DNA of 32,266 nucleotides from Mesorhizobium sp. (GTDB taxonomy: Bacteria > Pseudomonadota > Alphaproteobacteria > Rhizobiales > Rhizobiaceae). The stretch lies in NCBI RefSeq assembly GCF_017306545.1, contig NZ_JAFKID010000044.1, forward strand, positions 1 to 32,266, in the 5' to 3' direction. Made by a program: the position numbers and the translations under genes. This document shows, piece by piece, positions 24,026-32,107 of this stretch (its first letter is position 1; every line of letters begins with the position of its first letter). The notes below the pieces were generated by a model. The model did no database searches and was not told where the DNA came from. It saw only the letters and a list, made by a program, of their open reading frames with translations.

Positions 24026-24982
24026 TCACTTCGCGTGCATCAGGCGGGGATTGGAAACGATCGACACGATGTCGGCGAACAGGTTGAGCAGGATGTAGGT
24101 CATGGAGATGATCAGGCAGATGGCCTGCACCACCGGCACGTCCCGCTTCGACACCGAGTCCACCAGCAGTCTACCGAAGCCTGGATAGACGAACACGACC
24201 TCGACGATGACCACGCCGGTGACGAGATAGGCGAGGTTCAGCACCACGACGTTGACGATCGGCGCCAGCGCGTTGCGCAGCGCATGCACCATGACGACAC
24301 GCCCCTGCGAAGCGCCTTTCAGGCGGGCCATCTCGATATAGGGCAGGCTGAACAGGTTAATAAGCGCGGCGCGCGTCATACGCATGATATGCGCCGTGAT
24401 CGCCAGCGTCAGCGCCAGGGCGGGCAGGAAGGAACGATAGATGCGCTCGGCGAAATCGGTGCTTGGCGTGATGTTCGAGATGGAGGGAAAGAGGCCCAGC
24501 TTCACCGACAGGAACAGGATCAGGATATAGGCCACGAAGAATTCGGGGAACGAGATCGCGGTCAGCGTGAAGATGCTGGCCGCCCTGTCGAACAGCGAGT
24601 TGCGCAGCAGCGCCGCCAGGATGCCGAGCATCAGGGCCAGCGGCACGGCGATAATGCCCGCGAACGCGGCGAGGAAGAGCGTGTTGCCCAGCCGCTCGGA
24701 AATCAGCTTTGAAACCGGCAGCCCGTTGGCGATGGACGTGCCGAAGTCGCCATGCGCCATGGCCTGCAGCCAGTGCGTGTAGCGGGTCATAGGCGGTTGG
24801 TCGAGGTTGAGTTGGTGGCGCAGCGCCGCCACGGTTTCGGGCGTCGCCGACTGGCCGAGTATCTCCTGGGCGGCGTCGCCCGGCAGCAGTTCCACCGACC
24901 AGAAGATCAGCACGGAGACGATCAGAAGCGTGACCAGGCCGAGCCCCAGTCTCTGCAGGACGAGCCGGGCGATGCCTGTCAT
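24026..24982 (-). CDS. ABC transporter permease, DppB-like
   Basis: A 318-aa inner-membrane permease of the DppB/OppB type. It starts with MTGIARLVLQRLGLGLVTLL and the first transmembrane helix, has the periplasmic LNLDQPPMTRYTHWL motif, and carries the EAA loop YIEMARLKGASQGRVVMVHALRN; it closes with LNLFADIVSIVSNPRL. The frame stays open far upstream, but ATG 24982 is the start because it begins the family-conserved N-terminus and overlaps the stop of the MaoC-like gene (ATGA). Translation is therefore likely coupled to that gene, linking transport to the metabolic enzymes. Confidence 0.95.
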   Translation of the reverse strand: MTGIARLVLQRLGLGLVTLLIVSVLIFWSVELLPGDAAQEILGQSATPETVAALRHQLNLDQPPMTRYTHWLQAMAHGDFGTSIANGLPVSKLISERLGNTLFLAAFAGIIAVPLALMLGILAALLRNSLFDRAASIFTLTAISFPEFFVAYILILFLSVKLGLFPSISNITPSTDFAERIYRSFLPALALTLAITAHIMRMTRAALINLFSLPYIEMARLKGASQGRVVMVHALRNALAPIVNVVVLNLAYLVTGVVIVEVVFVYPGFGRLLVDSVSKRDVPVVQAICLIISMTYILLNLFADIVSIVSNPRLMHAK

Positions 24983-25923
24983 AGTCCTTGCGGCCTCATG
25001 AAGGTCGCCTGCGCCTTGACCACCGCCACGCCGTCGCGCAGACATTCCAGATCGAGTTCCACAGTCCTGCCCTCCTCGCGCTCGCCGAAGCCGCGAACGC
25101 GACCGGTGTAGGTTAGCACGTCTCCAGGCCACACGGTCGACAGGAAACGCGCGCGAACAGCCCTGACATTTTCCGGGCCCAGCCAATGCGCGGCATAGGC
25201 CCCGAGCACGCCCGCATGGTGCATGCCGACGGAGATGAATTCCGGCAGCCCCGCCGCCCGCGCCGCCAGCGTGTCGTGATGGCCGGGCGAATCCTCTCCG
25301 GACGCGCACTGGTAGCGGATCATCTCGGTCAGCGTCAGGCCGGGAACGGTGATCGCGCCCGCGCTCCCGCCGATCGCCAGCGGGACTTTCGCAAGGCCGA
25401 TCTGATCGAGTTCGAGGCGCGCTTCGCCGCGCTTCAGCCAAGGCCGTTCCCGCGTCGTTTCGGCCACAGCGGCCTTGGGACGCCGATCCATCCGGATCGA
25501 GGTCGGCATCCACCGCGCCACCAGACGTCCGTCTGCGGCATCATGGAAATCGGTCTTCATGACGAAGAATTCCAGCTCGCCCGAGCGGCCGTGCTTGAAG
25601 AAATGGTCGGCCACCTCGGTGGAGGCGACCAGGCTGTCGCCGGCACGCGGCGGCGGCCCGAAGAATTCGAAGGATTGTTCGCCGTCGGTCGTGCCGCGGG
25701 CGTCGATGTCGGCGAGCGGCGATCCGACCGGCGGCCGCTCGAGGATATAGCCCCAATGATAGCCGGCCATGACCAGGAAGGTCGGCGGCACGACGGCGTC
25801 GCGCGCCTCCATCCAGTCCGGATGCGAGGAATAGAGGCTGCGCGCGAACTGTCTTATGGCCCCGCGTTCGATCGGAACTTCGAAATCAGGCCCCCGAACC
25901 CCGATGATGGACCCGACGCTCAC
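24979..25923 (-). CDS. MaoC-like double-hotdog dehydratase/hydratase
   Basis: A 314-aa protein with two hotdog folds. The N-terminal half resembles MaoC_dehydrat_N/FAS1-type domains (SSHPDWMEARDAVVPPTFLVMAG, then DARGTTDGEQSFEFFGPPPRAGD). The C-terminal half resembles the catalytic MaoC domain: the motif usually written D-x-N-P-x-H appears as EDSPGHH before DTLAARAAGL, keeping Asp, Pro and His but not Asn. The strand TVWPGDVLTYTGRV also fits. Such enzymes hydrate enoyl-CoA or mesaconyl-CoA-like thioesters or act in reverse. The start is a GTG at 25923 overlapping the stop of the acyl-CoA synthetase gene (GTGA). It probably acts on the CoA ester made by that enzyme. Confidence 0.82.
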   Translation of the reverse strand: MSVGSIIGVRGPDFEVPIERGAIRQFARSLYSSHPDWMEARDAVVPPTFLVMAGYHWGYILERPPVGSPLADIDARGTTDGEQSFEFFGPPPRAGDSLVASTEVADHFFKHGRSGELEFFVMKTDFHDAADGRLVARWMPTSIRMDRRPKAAVAETTRERPWLKRGEARLELDQIGLAKVPLAIGGSAGAITVPGLTLTEMIRYQCASGEDSPGHHDTLAARAAGLPEFISVGMHHAGVLGAYAAHWLGPENVRAVRARFLSTVWPGDVLTYTGRVRGFGEREEGRTVELDLECLRDGVAVVKAQATFMRPQGL

Positions 25924-28004
25924 GCCGCCGCCCTCGTCTCGATCAGCGCGTCGACGGCGACCGCCTCGCCCTCGCGCGTCACGATTACCGGATTGATGTC
26001 GAGCGAGACCAGCGACTGCCGGTTGGTGACGGCATAGGCGGCTACCGCCTCGGCGATGTCAGCCAACCGCCTCCTGGCTAGCGCCGACAGGCCGGCGGCC
26101 GTCCGCAGGCCCGCGATCGCCGCCTCGATCATGGCGCGCGTCGCCGGCAAAAACAGCACCGCCGAATCCTTCAGCTGCTCCACGTCGACGCCGCCTGCGC
26201 CGATCACCAGCGCCTGCCCGTAGATGCGGCTTGCCTTGACCCCGACGATGATCTCGGCGGTCGCGCCCGGAACCATCTTTTCGACGAGGAACCCGTCCGG
26301 GTCGATGCCGGCGACGGAAAGCGCCTTTTCCATCCGGACAAGCGCGCCGGCGAGCGCCGCCTGGTCGGCAAGGCCCACCGCGACCGCGCCCACCTTGTTC
26401 TTGTGCAGCAAGAGCGGCGAAACCGCCTTCAGCACCATGGGGAAGCCGATCGACGCGGCGGCCATCGCCACGTCGCCGCGTCCGACCATGTGCCGGTCGG
26501 GAAAAGGCACCCCGGCGGCTTCCAGCGCCGCCTTGGAAGACCATTCGTCGAGGATGCGCGACGGCCCCTCGGCGACGACCGCCCCGGGCAGCCCGATATC
26601 GCCGGCGGTCCGGGCCGCCTGCCGCTGGCTGTGGCGGACCACCGCCGCGATCGCGGCAACGCCGTCCTCGAGCCCGTGCAGCGCGGCGACGCCGTTCTCC
26701 CTGCAAATCCGATGGGTGTTTTCGGAGATGTGGTCGGGCATCGTCGTGACCAGTGCCGAGGCGACGCCGGTGTCTCTGGCAGCCCGCACCCACGCCTTCA
26801 GGCTGGGCGAGCCGAGCGGGCCGTCGCCGCCGTCGGAATTCATCACCCCGATGTCGTAGCCGTCCGCCAGCATCGTCCTGAAGCACTCGTAAAGTGCCGG
26901 TTCGTTCTCCAGTGTCAGCCCGACCATGCCGGTATAGGCGGCGTTGTGGTCGAGCGGGTTCGAGACGTGCGCGAACTCGGGCAGTTGTCCGCGCAGCGAC
27001 GCGGCGGTGGCGGCCGAGGGCGCGGGCAGCGCCAGCCCGGCGTCGGCGGCCGCGTCGGCGAACAGCGCCCGCGCCGCACCGCTCGCCGTCAGCACCGTCA
27101 TGCGGTTGCCCGGCAGGCGGCCGTGCCACACGTTCATGGCCTTCAGCGTCTCGAGAAGTTGCGGCAGGGTGTGAACGCGAACGAAGCCGAGCCGGTCGCA
27201 AAGGGCGTCGAACAGATGGTCGTCGCCGGCCATCGAGCCGGTATGGGTGAGCGCCATCTCGGCGCCAAGCGCGCTGCGCCCGCTTTTCAGGACGACCACC
27301 GGCACGCCGCGCGCGGCCGTCACCTTGGCGGCCTCGGACAGAGCCGCGACGTCGCCGGGCCCCTCCAGGAATATCCCGATGGCGGTGACGCGCGGGTCGT
27401 CGCCCAGCACCGCCAGCCAGTCGGCGACGCCGAGAAGCGCCTGGTTGCCGGTGGAGGCCACGATGGCGGCGCGCACCTGGCGGCGGTCGCGCACGAGAGC
27501 ATAGGCGATGCCGCCCGACTGCGAAATGAAAGCGGGTCCGCTCTCGACGGCGTAGGGCTCGTGGTCGTTCATCGGCCACAGCGCCAGCCGGTCGAGCCGG
27601 TTCAGCAGGCCGTTGGAATTGGGGCCGACGATCGCCAGATCGCCGGCGGCGGCGACAAGCTGGCCTTGCAGCGACTTGCCGGTTTCACCCATCTCGCCGA
27701 ACCCGGCGGCAAAGCAGACCGCCCCCCCGGCCTCCCGGCGCGAAAGCGCCGCGACCGCCTCGATCGTCAGATGCCGGTTCACGTTCAGGAACGCGGCGTC
27801 GGGCGATTCCGGCAGGTCGTCTATGGTCGGTGTGCAGGCGATCCCGCCGATCTCGGCATGCGAGGGATTGACCACCCGGATCTTGCCGTCGTAGCCGGCG
27901 CGGCGCAGCATCTCGATCGATGGCGCCAGCGTGCGGCCGCCGACCAGGGCGACGGACCGGGGGTTCAGGAGGCGGCGCAAATTGAGCCGTCGCGTCGTGT
28001 TCAT
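25920..28004 (-). CDS. NDP-forming acyl-CoA synthetase (acetate-CoA ligase family)
   Basis: A 694-aa protein with the layout of ADP/NDP-forming acyl-CoA synthetases. It has a CoA-binding Rossmann domain (LLNPRSVALVGG, later IVGPNSNGLLNRLD), a succinyl-CoA synthetase-like flavodoxin domain with the phosphohistidine His254 in MALTHTGSMAGDD, and a C-terminal ATP-grasp domain (from about residue 475, SSKAALEAAGVPFP, then GFPMVLKAVSPLLLHKNKVGAV and SLVSLDINPVIV). It joins a carboxylic acid to CoA at the cost of ATP. Related enzymes act on pimeloyl, phenylacetate-like or small acids; the substrate here is unknown. It follows the binding-protein gene after a 140-bp gap. Confidence 0.92.
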   Translation of the reverse strand: MNTTRRLNLRRLLNPRSVALVGGRTLAPSIEMLRRAGYDGKIRVVNPSHAEIGGIACTPTIDDLPESPDAAFLNVNRHLTIEAVAALSRREAGGAVCFAAGFGEMGETGKSLQGQLVAAAGDLAIVGPNSNGLLNRLDRLALWPMNDHEPYAVESGPAFISQSGGIAYALVRDRRQVRAAIVASTGNQALLGVADWLAVLGDDPRVTAIGIFLEGPGDVAALSEAAKVTAARGVPVVVLKSGRSALGAEMALTHTGSMAGDDHLFDALCDRLGFVRVHTLPQLLETLKAMNVWHGRLPGNRMTVLTASGAARALFADAAADAGLALPAPSAATAASLRGQLPEFAHVSNPLDHNAAYTGMVGLTLENEPALYECFRTMLADGYDIGVMNSDGGDGPLGSPSLKAWVRAARDTGVASALVTTMPDHISENTHRICRENGVAALHGLEDGVAAIAAVVRHSQRQAARTAGDIGLPGAVVAEGPSRILDEWSSKAALEAAGVPFPDRHMVGRGDVAMAAASIGFPMVLKAVSPLLLHKNKVGAVAVGLADQAALAGALVRMEKALSVAGIDPDGFLVEKMVPGATAEIIVGVKASRIYGQALVIGAGGVDVEQLKDSAVLFLPATRAMIEAAIAGLRTAAGLSALARRRLADIAEAVAAYAVTNRQSLVSLDINPVIVTREGEAVAVDALIETRAAA

Positions 28005-28007
28005 TCC

Positions 28008-28037
28008 ATATGCTCCATTAGCCCTATATGCTCCATT
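28008..28037. repeat. 12-bp direct repeat overlapping the ribosome-binding site
   Basis: ATATGCTCCATT occurs at 28008-28019 and again at 28026-28037. On the minus strand each copy reads AATGGAGCATAT, so the GGAG in front of the acyl-CoA synthetase start is duplicated. The downstream copy is at the right distance from the ATG at 28004. No further function is visible in the 140-bp gap 28005-28144 apart from short GC-rich dyads. Confidence 0.55.
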
Positions 28038-28144
28038 GGCGGCGGCGCGGGCTCACAGGCGCGTCCCCGCGGCCCGCATGGACCGCGAGCCGCCCGAAGA
28101 CAGCGGTGGATGGATACGCCGATTCCTGTCCGGACTTTCCCTAC

Positions 28145-29716
28145 CTACGCGAACCACCAGCGCTCGCCGCATTTCGACCCGTCCAGCGCGGAAATCGAGC
28201 TCAGGTGCGGCCCATGCGTCAGTTCGGCGCGACGGATCCAGACATAGTTGGCGTACATCGGGATGATGACGCCGCCGTCGTCCGAGACCAGGCGCTGCAT
28301 CTCGCCGTACATCTGCTTGCGTTTGGCGTCGTCGAGTTCGCTGCGCGCCTCCAGCATCAATTTGTTGAACTGCGGATTCTTCCAGTGGGTGTCGTTCCAC
28401 GGCGCATCCGCGGCATAGACCTGGCTGAACATCCAGTCCTCGGTCGGACGCCCCTGCCAGAAGCACATGACGAAGGGCTTCTTGGTCCACACGTTCGACC
28501 AGTAACCGTCATTCGGCTCGCGAACGACGTTGATGGTGATGCCGGCCCTGGCCGCCTGCTCGCTGTAGAGGACAGCCGTGTCCAGCGCGCCCTGGAATGC
28601 GGCGTCGGCGGCATGGAGGTCGACCTTGAGCCCCTCGAGGTTGGCCTTCTTCAAATGGAACTTGGCCTTTTCCGGATCGTAGGGGCGCTGCGGAAGGTCA
28701 GCGTCGTAGTAGCGGTTCGCCGGCGCGATCGGCTGGTCGTTGGCTATCTTCCCGTGCCCGTTGAGGATCTTTTTGACCATTTCCTCGCGGTCGACGGCGT
28801 ATTTGAGCGCCAGTCGCACGTCGACATTGTCGAACGGCGCGACATCCGTGAACATCGGCATCGTAAAGTGCTGGGTGCCGGTAACCTCCTCGACCACGAC
28901 ATCCGAACGCGCCTTGACGCGTCCCACCGTCGCTATGTCGGCGTTGCTGATGACGTCGACTTCGCCGGTCAGAACCGCGTTCATGCGCGCGGCGACATCG
29001 TCGATGCCGATGATCTCGACTTCATCGAACCAGGCGGCGCCGCTCTTCCAGTAGTCGTTGCGGCGCGTCAGCAGCGCCCGGTTACCGACCTCGTATTCGG
29101 TCAGCGTGTAGCCGCCGGTGCCGATATGGGCATTCCAATCGACTTTGCCGTCGGCGGCGAGGCCGATCACCAGATGGTAGTCGCTGAGCAGATACGCGAA
29201 GTCGGCATTGCCGCCTTCGAGTTCGAAGACGACCGTGTCGGGGCCTTCGCTCTTGATGTCGGCGATGCCGGCGACGATCGGCTTGGCGGAAGATTTCGAG
29301 TCAGGGCCGCGATGGTGGTTGATCGAGGCCACCACGTCGTCCGCAGTCAGCGTCTTGCCATTCGAAAAGGTCACGCCGGACCGCAGCTTGAACGTCCACG
29401 TTTTGGCGCCCGGAGCCGCCTCGAAGCTTTCGGCAAGCTCCGGCATCAGCGTGCCGTCGGAGCCGACTTCCACTAGATTGTTGTAGATGCAGCCGAAGCC
29501 GCCCAGTCCCATGATGGCGCTAAGGCCCCAGGTCGCCGGATCCCAGCTCTCCGAGGCGTTGGTGCCAGCCGAACCGATCCTCAGCCTGCCGCCCCGCTTT
29601 GGTTCCGCGCGAGCAGCGCCGCCGATAAGAGGCAAGAAGGCGGCACCGGCGCTGAGCGTCGCCGCCATCCGTCCGAATTGCCGTCGTGAAATTCTGGATG
29701 GGAAACCGCTGGCCAT
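28145..29716 (-). CDS. ABC transporter substrate-binding protein (SBP_bac_5, DppA-like), Tat-exported
   Basis: A 523-aa periplasmic binding protein of the SBP family 5. The N-terminus has a twin-arginine signal (ISRRQFGRM, then a hydrophobic stretch ending AARA), so it is probably exported folded. The mature protein has LAESFEAAPGAKTWTFKLRSGVTFSNGKTLTADDVVAS, the signature block of the family, and GTGGYTLTEYE and YDPEKAKFHLKKA. It would capture the substrate for the two permeases. The start at 29716 has AGGAGA eight bases upstream and begins the Tat signal. It is the first gene of the operon, with the LysR gene divergent 103 bp away. The family handles peptides, opines, sugars and other solutes, so the ligand stays open. 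Confidence 0.93.
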   Translation of the reverse strand: MASGFPSRISRRQFGRMAATLSAGAAFLPLIGGAARAEPKRGGRLRIGSAGTNASESWDPATWGLSAIMGLGGFGCIYNNLVEVGSDGTLMPELAESFEAAPGAKTWTFKLRSGVTFSNGKTLTADDVVASINHHRGPDSKSSAKPIVAGIADIKSEGPDTVVFELEGGNADFAYLLSDYHLVIGLAADGKVDWNAHIGTGGYTLTEYEVGNRALLTRRNDYWKSGAAWFDEVEIIGIDDVAARMNAVLTGEVDVISNADIATVGRVKARSDVVVEEVTGTQHFTMPMFTDVAPFDNVDVRLALKYAVDREEMVKKILNGHGKIANDQPIAPANRYYDADLPQRPYDPEKAKFHLKKANLEGLKVDLHAADAAFQGALDTAVLYSEQAARAGITINVVREPNDGYWSNVWTKKPFVMCFWQGRPTEDWMFSQVYAADAPWNDTHWKNPQFNKLMLEARSELDDAKRKQMYGEMQRLVSDDGGVIIPMYANYVWIRRAELTHGPHLSSISALDGSKCGERWWFA

Positions 29717-29769
29717 GGCCTGTTCTCCTGCTTGCGAACCCAGCCGAGGAAACCACACGGACGCTATCT

Positions 29770-29811
29770 CGACAAATATTAACTTTCGACAATGATATCA
29801 GCATTTGATAT
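29770..29811. promoter_or_regulatory. Candidate LysR operator in the divergent promoter region
   Basis: The 103-bp gap between the LysR gene and the binding-protein gene is AT-rich. It contains the dyad ATATCA-N5-TGATAT at 29795-29811, of which the left half extends to the palindrome TGATATCA (29793-29800). It also contains a repeated CGACAA at 29770-29775 and 29787-29792, 17 bp apart. This fits LysR-type binding sites in general, although the exact T-N11-A spacing is not met. Confidence 0.45.
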
Positions 29812-29819
29812 ATGCGGTC

Positions 29820-30728
29820 ATGCTTGGCTTCCGTGAGATCGAGGCGTTCCGTGCGGTCATGACCAGCGGCTCCGTGTCGGCGGCGGCGCGCATCCTCAAT
29901 ACCTCCCAGCCGAACGTCACCCGCCTCATCGCCGCCCTGCAACGCCGCATCGGCTATCGGCTCTTCATCCGCCACAGCCGCGGCGTGATACCGACCGCCG
30001 AAGCCGAGATGCTGTTCGCCGAGGTCGACCGGTCGTTCAACGGCCTGACCGAGATCGAACGGGCGGCGCAGGAGATCGGCGAGTACAAGGGAGCTCAGAT
30101 CACGCTCGGCGCCGTCTCCGCGCTCATGCCCCAGGTGGTGCCCGAGGCGGTCAGCGCTTGGCGCAGCGCATTCGGCGACATCTCGATCAAGATAGAACTG
30201 CGCGGCGCGCAGCGCATCGTCCATTGGGTCCGGACCCGCCGGTTCGACCTGGGTCTTGTCAGCCCGCTCTACGACGTGCGCGACGTCAATGTTGTGACCC
30301 GGTGGCAGATGCCTTACGTCGTCATGGCGGCTCCAGGCCATCCGGCCATGAACAAGGCCGGTACGCCGCTCGATATCGCGCAGATCGGCGACACGCCGCT
30401 TATCGTACCGGGCATGGGATACATGCTGGCGCTGTGCCAGGCCAGCGAGCTTGCCCAGCTCATCCAGGAGAAGAACCGCATCGACGCCTATATATCGCCG
30501 ACCGCCGGCCACCTGGCGATGGCGGGATTGGGCATTGCCCTGGTTGATCCAGTCACTGCCCACTATTTTGGCGAAGCACTCAATGCGGAGGTCCGACCAC
30601 TGAAGAATGCTCCGCTTTACGACTTGGCCCTGATCGCCCCACCCGAACAGGCCCGCTCCCGCGCCTCGGTGCGTCTGGGACAACTGCTTATCACAGCGGT
30701 CGAAAAGGTGATCAGGTCAGGTCCGTAG
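29820..30728 (+). CDS. LysR family transcriptional regulator
   Basis: A 302-aa LysR-type regulator. The N-terminal winged helix is clear: FREIEAFRAVMTSGSVSAAARILNTSQPNVTRLIAALQRRIGYRLFIRHSRGVIPT. The remaining part is the periplasmic-binding-protein-like effector domain (ITLGAVSALMPQVVPEAVSAW, then FDLGLVSPLYD). It probably senses the substrate or a CoA derivative and controls the divergent import/activation operon. The ATG at 29820 is preferred over an in-frame TTG at 29805, which lies inside the putative operator. No strong ribosome-binding site is seen. Confidence 0.92.
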   Translation: MLGFREIEAFRAVMTSGSVSAAARILNTSQPNVTRLIAALQRRIGYRLFIRHSRGVIPTAEAEMLFAEVDRSFNGLTEIERAAQEIGEYKGAQITLGAVSALMPQVVPEAVSAWRSAFGDISIKIELRGAQRIVHWVRTRRFDLGLVSPLYDVRDVNVVTRWQMPYVVMAAPGHPAMNKAGTPLDIAQIGDTPLIVPGMGYMLALCQASELAQLIQEKNRIDAYISPTAGHLAMAGLGIALVDPVTAHYFGEALNAEVRPLKNAPLYDLALIAPPEQARSRASVRLGQLLITAVEKVIRSGP

Positions 30729-31471
30729 GATTCATCCGAAGTCGGGATATTTGCCGATGCCAAGCTATCGGCGAACAACGATACCAACAGGAGCTTGGGA
30801 GGCCTGCGTGCTGGTCGATGTGGAGATCGTCCACCCAAGACGCGGGTGCATCCAGCCGGCTTTCAGCTCGGGAACCTGCGCCCTACGGCGTATCAGAAAC
30901 GGCTGAGGCTCTAGTTGCCGCTGGATGAAAGTTCAGCGGCATGTATGGACGGCCTCCGCGTGGCAAGGGCTTTTAAGCGCTTCTGACGATTGGTCGGGTG
31001 CAGGCATGTATACGGCCTTTGATTGCGGCGTGTTCATGCCGCCGGCCCTGATGTAGTCCGCCGATCGGATCCCGGACAGATCAACGCGCTTCCTCAGCAT
31101 GTTGCACCGCGGTGGATACGTACATCGATTGAATAAACATTTACAGCCGCGAAACGATGTGCGCTTGGCGCGTTGCCCCCGCCATCAAGCAGTTGTCCTG
31201 CTCCCGACCCTCGAAGTCGCCAGGCTATACCTTCGTATATTTCACTGAAGCCAACGTATAGCGCGGCATTGCCGACAGAGACTGGCGCCGTCCTCGCCGC
31301 AGGGCTAAGCCAGTGCTCGTCGATCGGGGCCGTTGCCTGCGGCGACACCGAAGGAAGATCGAACCATGCCAAGCGACAATAGTCGAGAAAGCACGCCGTT
31401 GCGGCCGTTCGGTCGGGTCTGATCGCCAGCCTCGCCCGTGACGCCGCAGCGGCGCGTCAGCGAGGTGAGCC
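30729..31471. other. Gene-poor region, no gene recognised
   Basis: 743 bp with no reading frame that has recognisable content. It includes a near-repeat GGCATGTATGGACGGCCT (30938-30955) and GGCATGTATACGGCCT (31003-31018). Base composition is less GC-rich than the neighbouring operons. Together with the broken genes that follow, it looks like a rearranged or decayed stretch, but no transposase or integrase remnant could be identified. Confidence 0.5.
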
Positions 31472-31759
31472 ATGAACATCGCAATCCTTTTTCATCGCTG
31501 GGCCGATGTCTCTGTCCGTTATGGGGATGGCAGCCCGATAGTGCATCCCGCGCAGAAGCAAACTGCCCAGATCATCCATTTTTCCCGCCAGACGGCACTT
31601 CGTGCCAAACGCGGCCACACCGCGCGTTGGCATGTGAGCCCGGTGTCCGGGCGCCTGGAATGCAGCTGGCTCTTTGCCGGCCCACCTGGCGGACGCGATC
31701 CGTTCTTCGAGCGCCTCGGCACCATCATGGCGGGCCGTGAGAGGTGCCGCTCCGGGGGG
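31472..31759 (+). CDS. Unknown ORF, runs in frame into an MgtA fragment
   Basis: A frame opening at ATG 31472 with GAGGTGAG just upstream. Its first 70 or so codons give MNIAILFHRWADVSVRYGDG, then QTALRAKRGHTARWHVSPV and SGRLECSWLFA. No family was recognised. No in-frame stop occurs; the frame continues into MgtA-like sequence from about 31760 and on to the window end. The end at 31759 is a judged junction, not a stop codon. It may be an independent small gene whose own stop was lost in a rearrangement. Confidence 0.4.
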
Positions 31760-32107
31760 ATGCTCGAATCGCGCGATCTGTTCGTCAGCCAGGCGGCTCT
31801 CACCGGCGAGGCCCTGCCGGTGGAAAAATACGACACGCTGGGCGCCGTGGCCGGCAAGTCAGCGGCCGCCGTCGCCGACGACAAGGCCGATCTGCTCGAA
31901 CTGCCCAACATCTGCTTCATGGGAACGAACGTGGTCAGCGGCACGGCCACCGCCATCGTCGTCGCCACCGGTTCACGCACCTATTTCGGCTCGCTCGCCA
32001 AGGCAATCGCCGGCTCGCGGGCTGAGACCGCCTTCGACCGCGGCGTCAACAGCGTGAGCTGGCTGTTGATCCGCTTCATGTTGGTCATGGTGCCGATCGT
32101 GCTGCTG
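31760..32107 (+). pseudogene. mgtA: Fragment of MgtA/MgtB-type Mg2+ P-type ATPase
   Basis: About 116 codons match the actuator domain and following transmembrane helix of Mg2+-importing P-type ATPases. The segment holds LESRDLFVSQAALTGEALPV with the LTGE dephosphorylation loop, then LPNICFMGTNVVSGTATAI, ATGSRTYFGSLAKAI, NSVSWLLIRFML and VMVPIVLL. Full MgtA is roughly 900 aa. Here the N-terminal part is missing, and the sequence stops before the usual NG(Y/F)TKGDW and the DKTGT phosphorylation domain. So this is a doubly truncated, non-functional piece. It is joined in frame to unrelated sequence on both sides. Confidence 0.8.

Noticed and set aside
24983-25513. A long N-terminal extension of the DppB-like permease
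   Set aside because: The extension overlaps the MaoC-like gene in another frame and has no transmembrane or domain content. The ATG at 24982 begins the conserved permease N-terminus.
26403-28247. A 614-codon open frame on the plus strand
   Set aside because: It is antisense to the acyl-CoA synthetase gene, whose CoA-binding, phosphohistidine and ATP-grasp motifs are intact. The plus-strand product is low complexity and matches nothing.
28028-29476. A 482-codon open frame on the plus strand
   Set aside because: It is antisense to the SBP_bac_5 gene, which has a Tat signal and family motifs, so it is a codon-bias shadow.
31094-31479. Possible transposase remnants in minus-strand frames of the gene-poor region
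   Set aside because: The translations show no DDE, integrase or HTH motif that I can recognise, and no terminal inverted repeats or target-site duplications were found.
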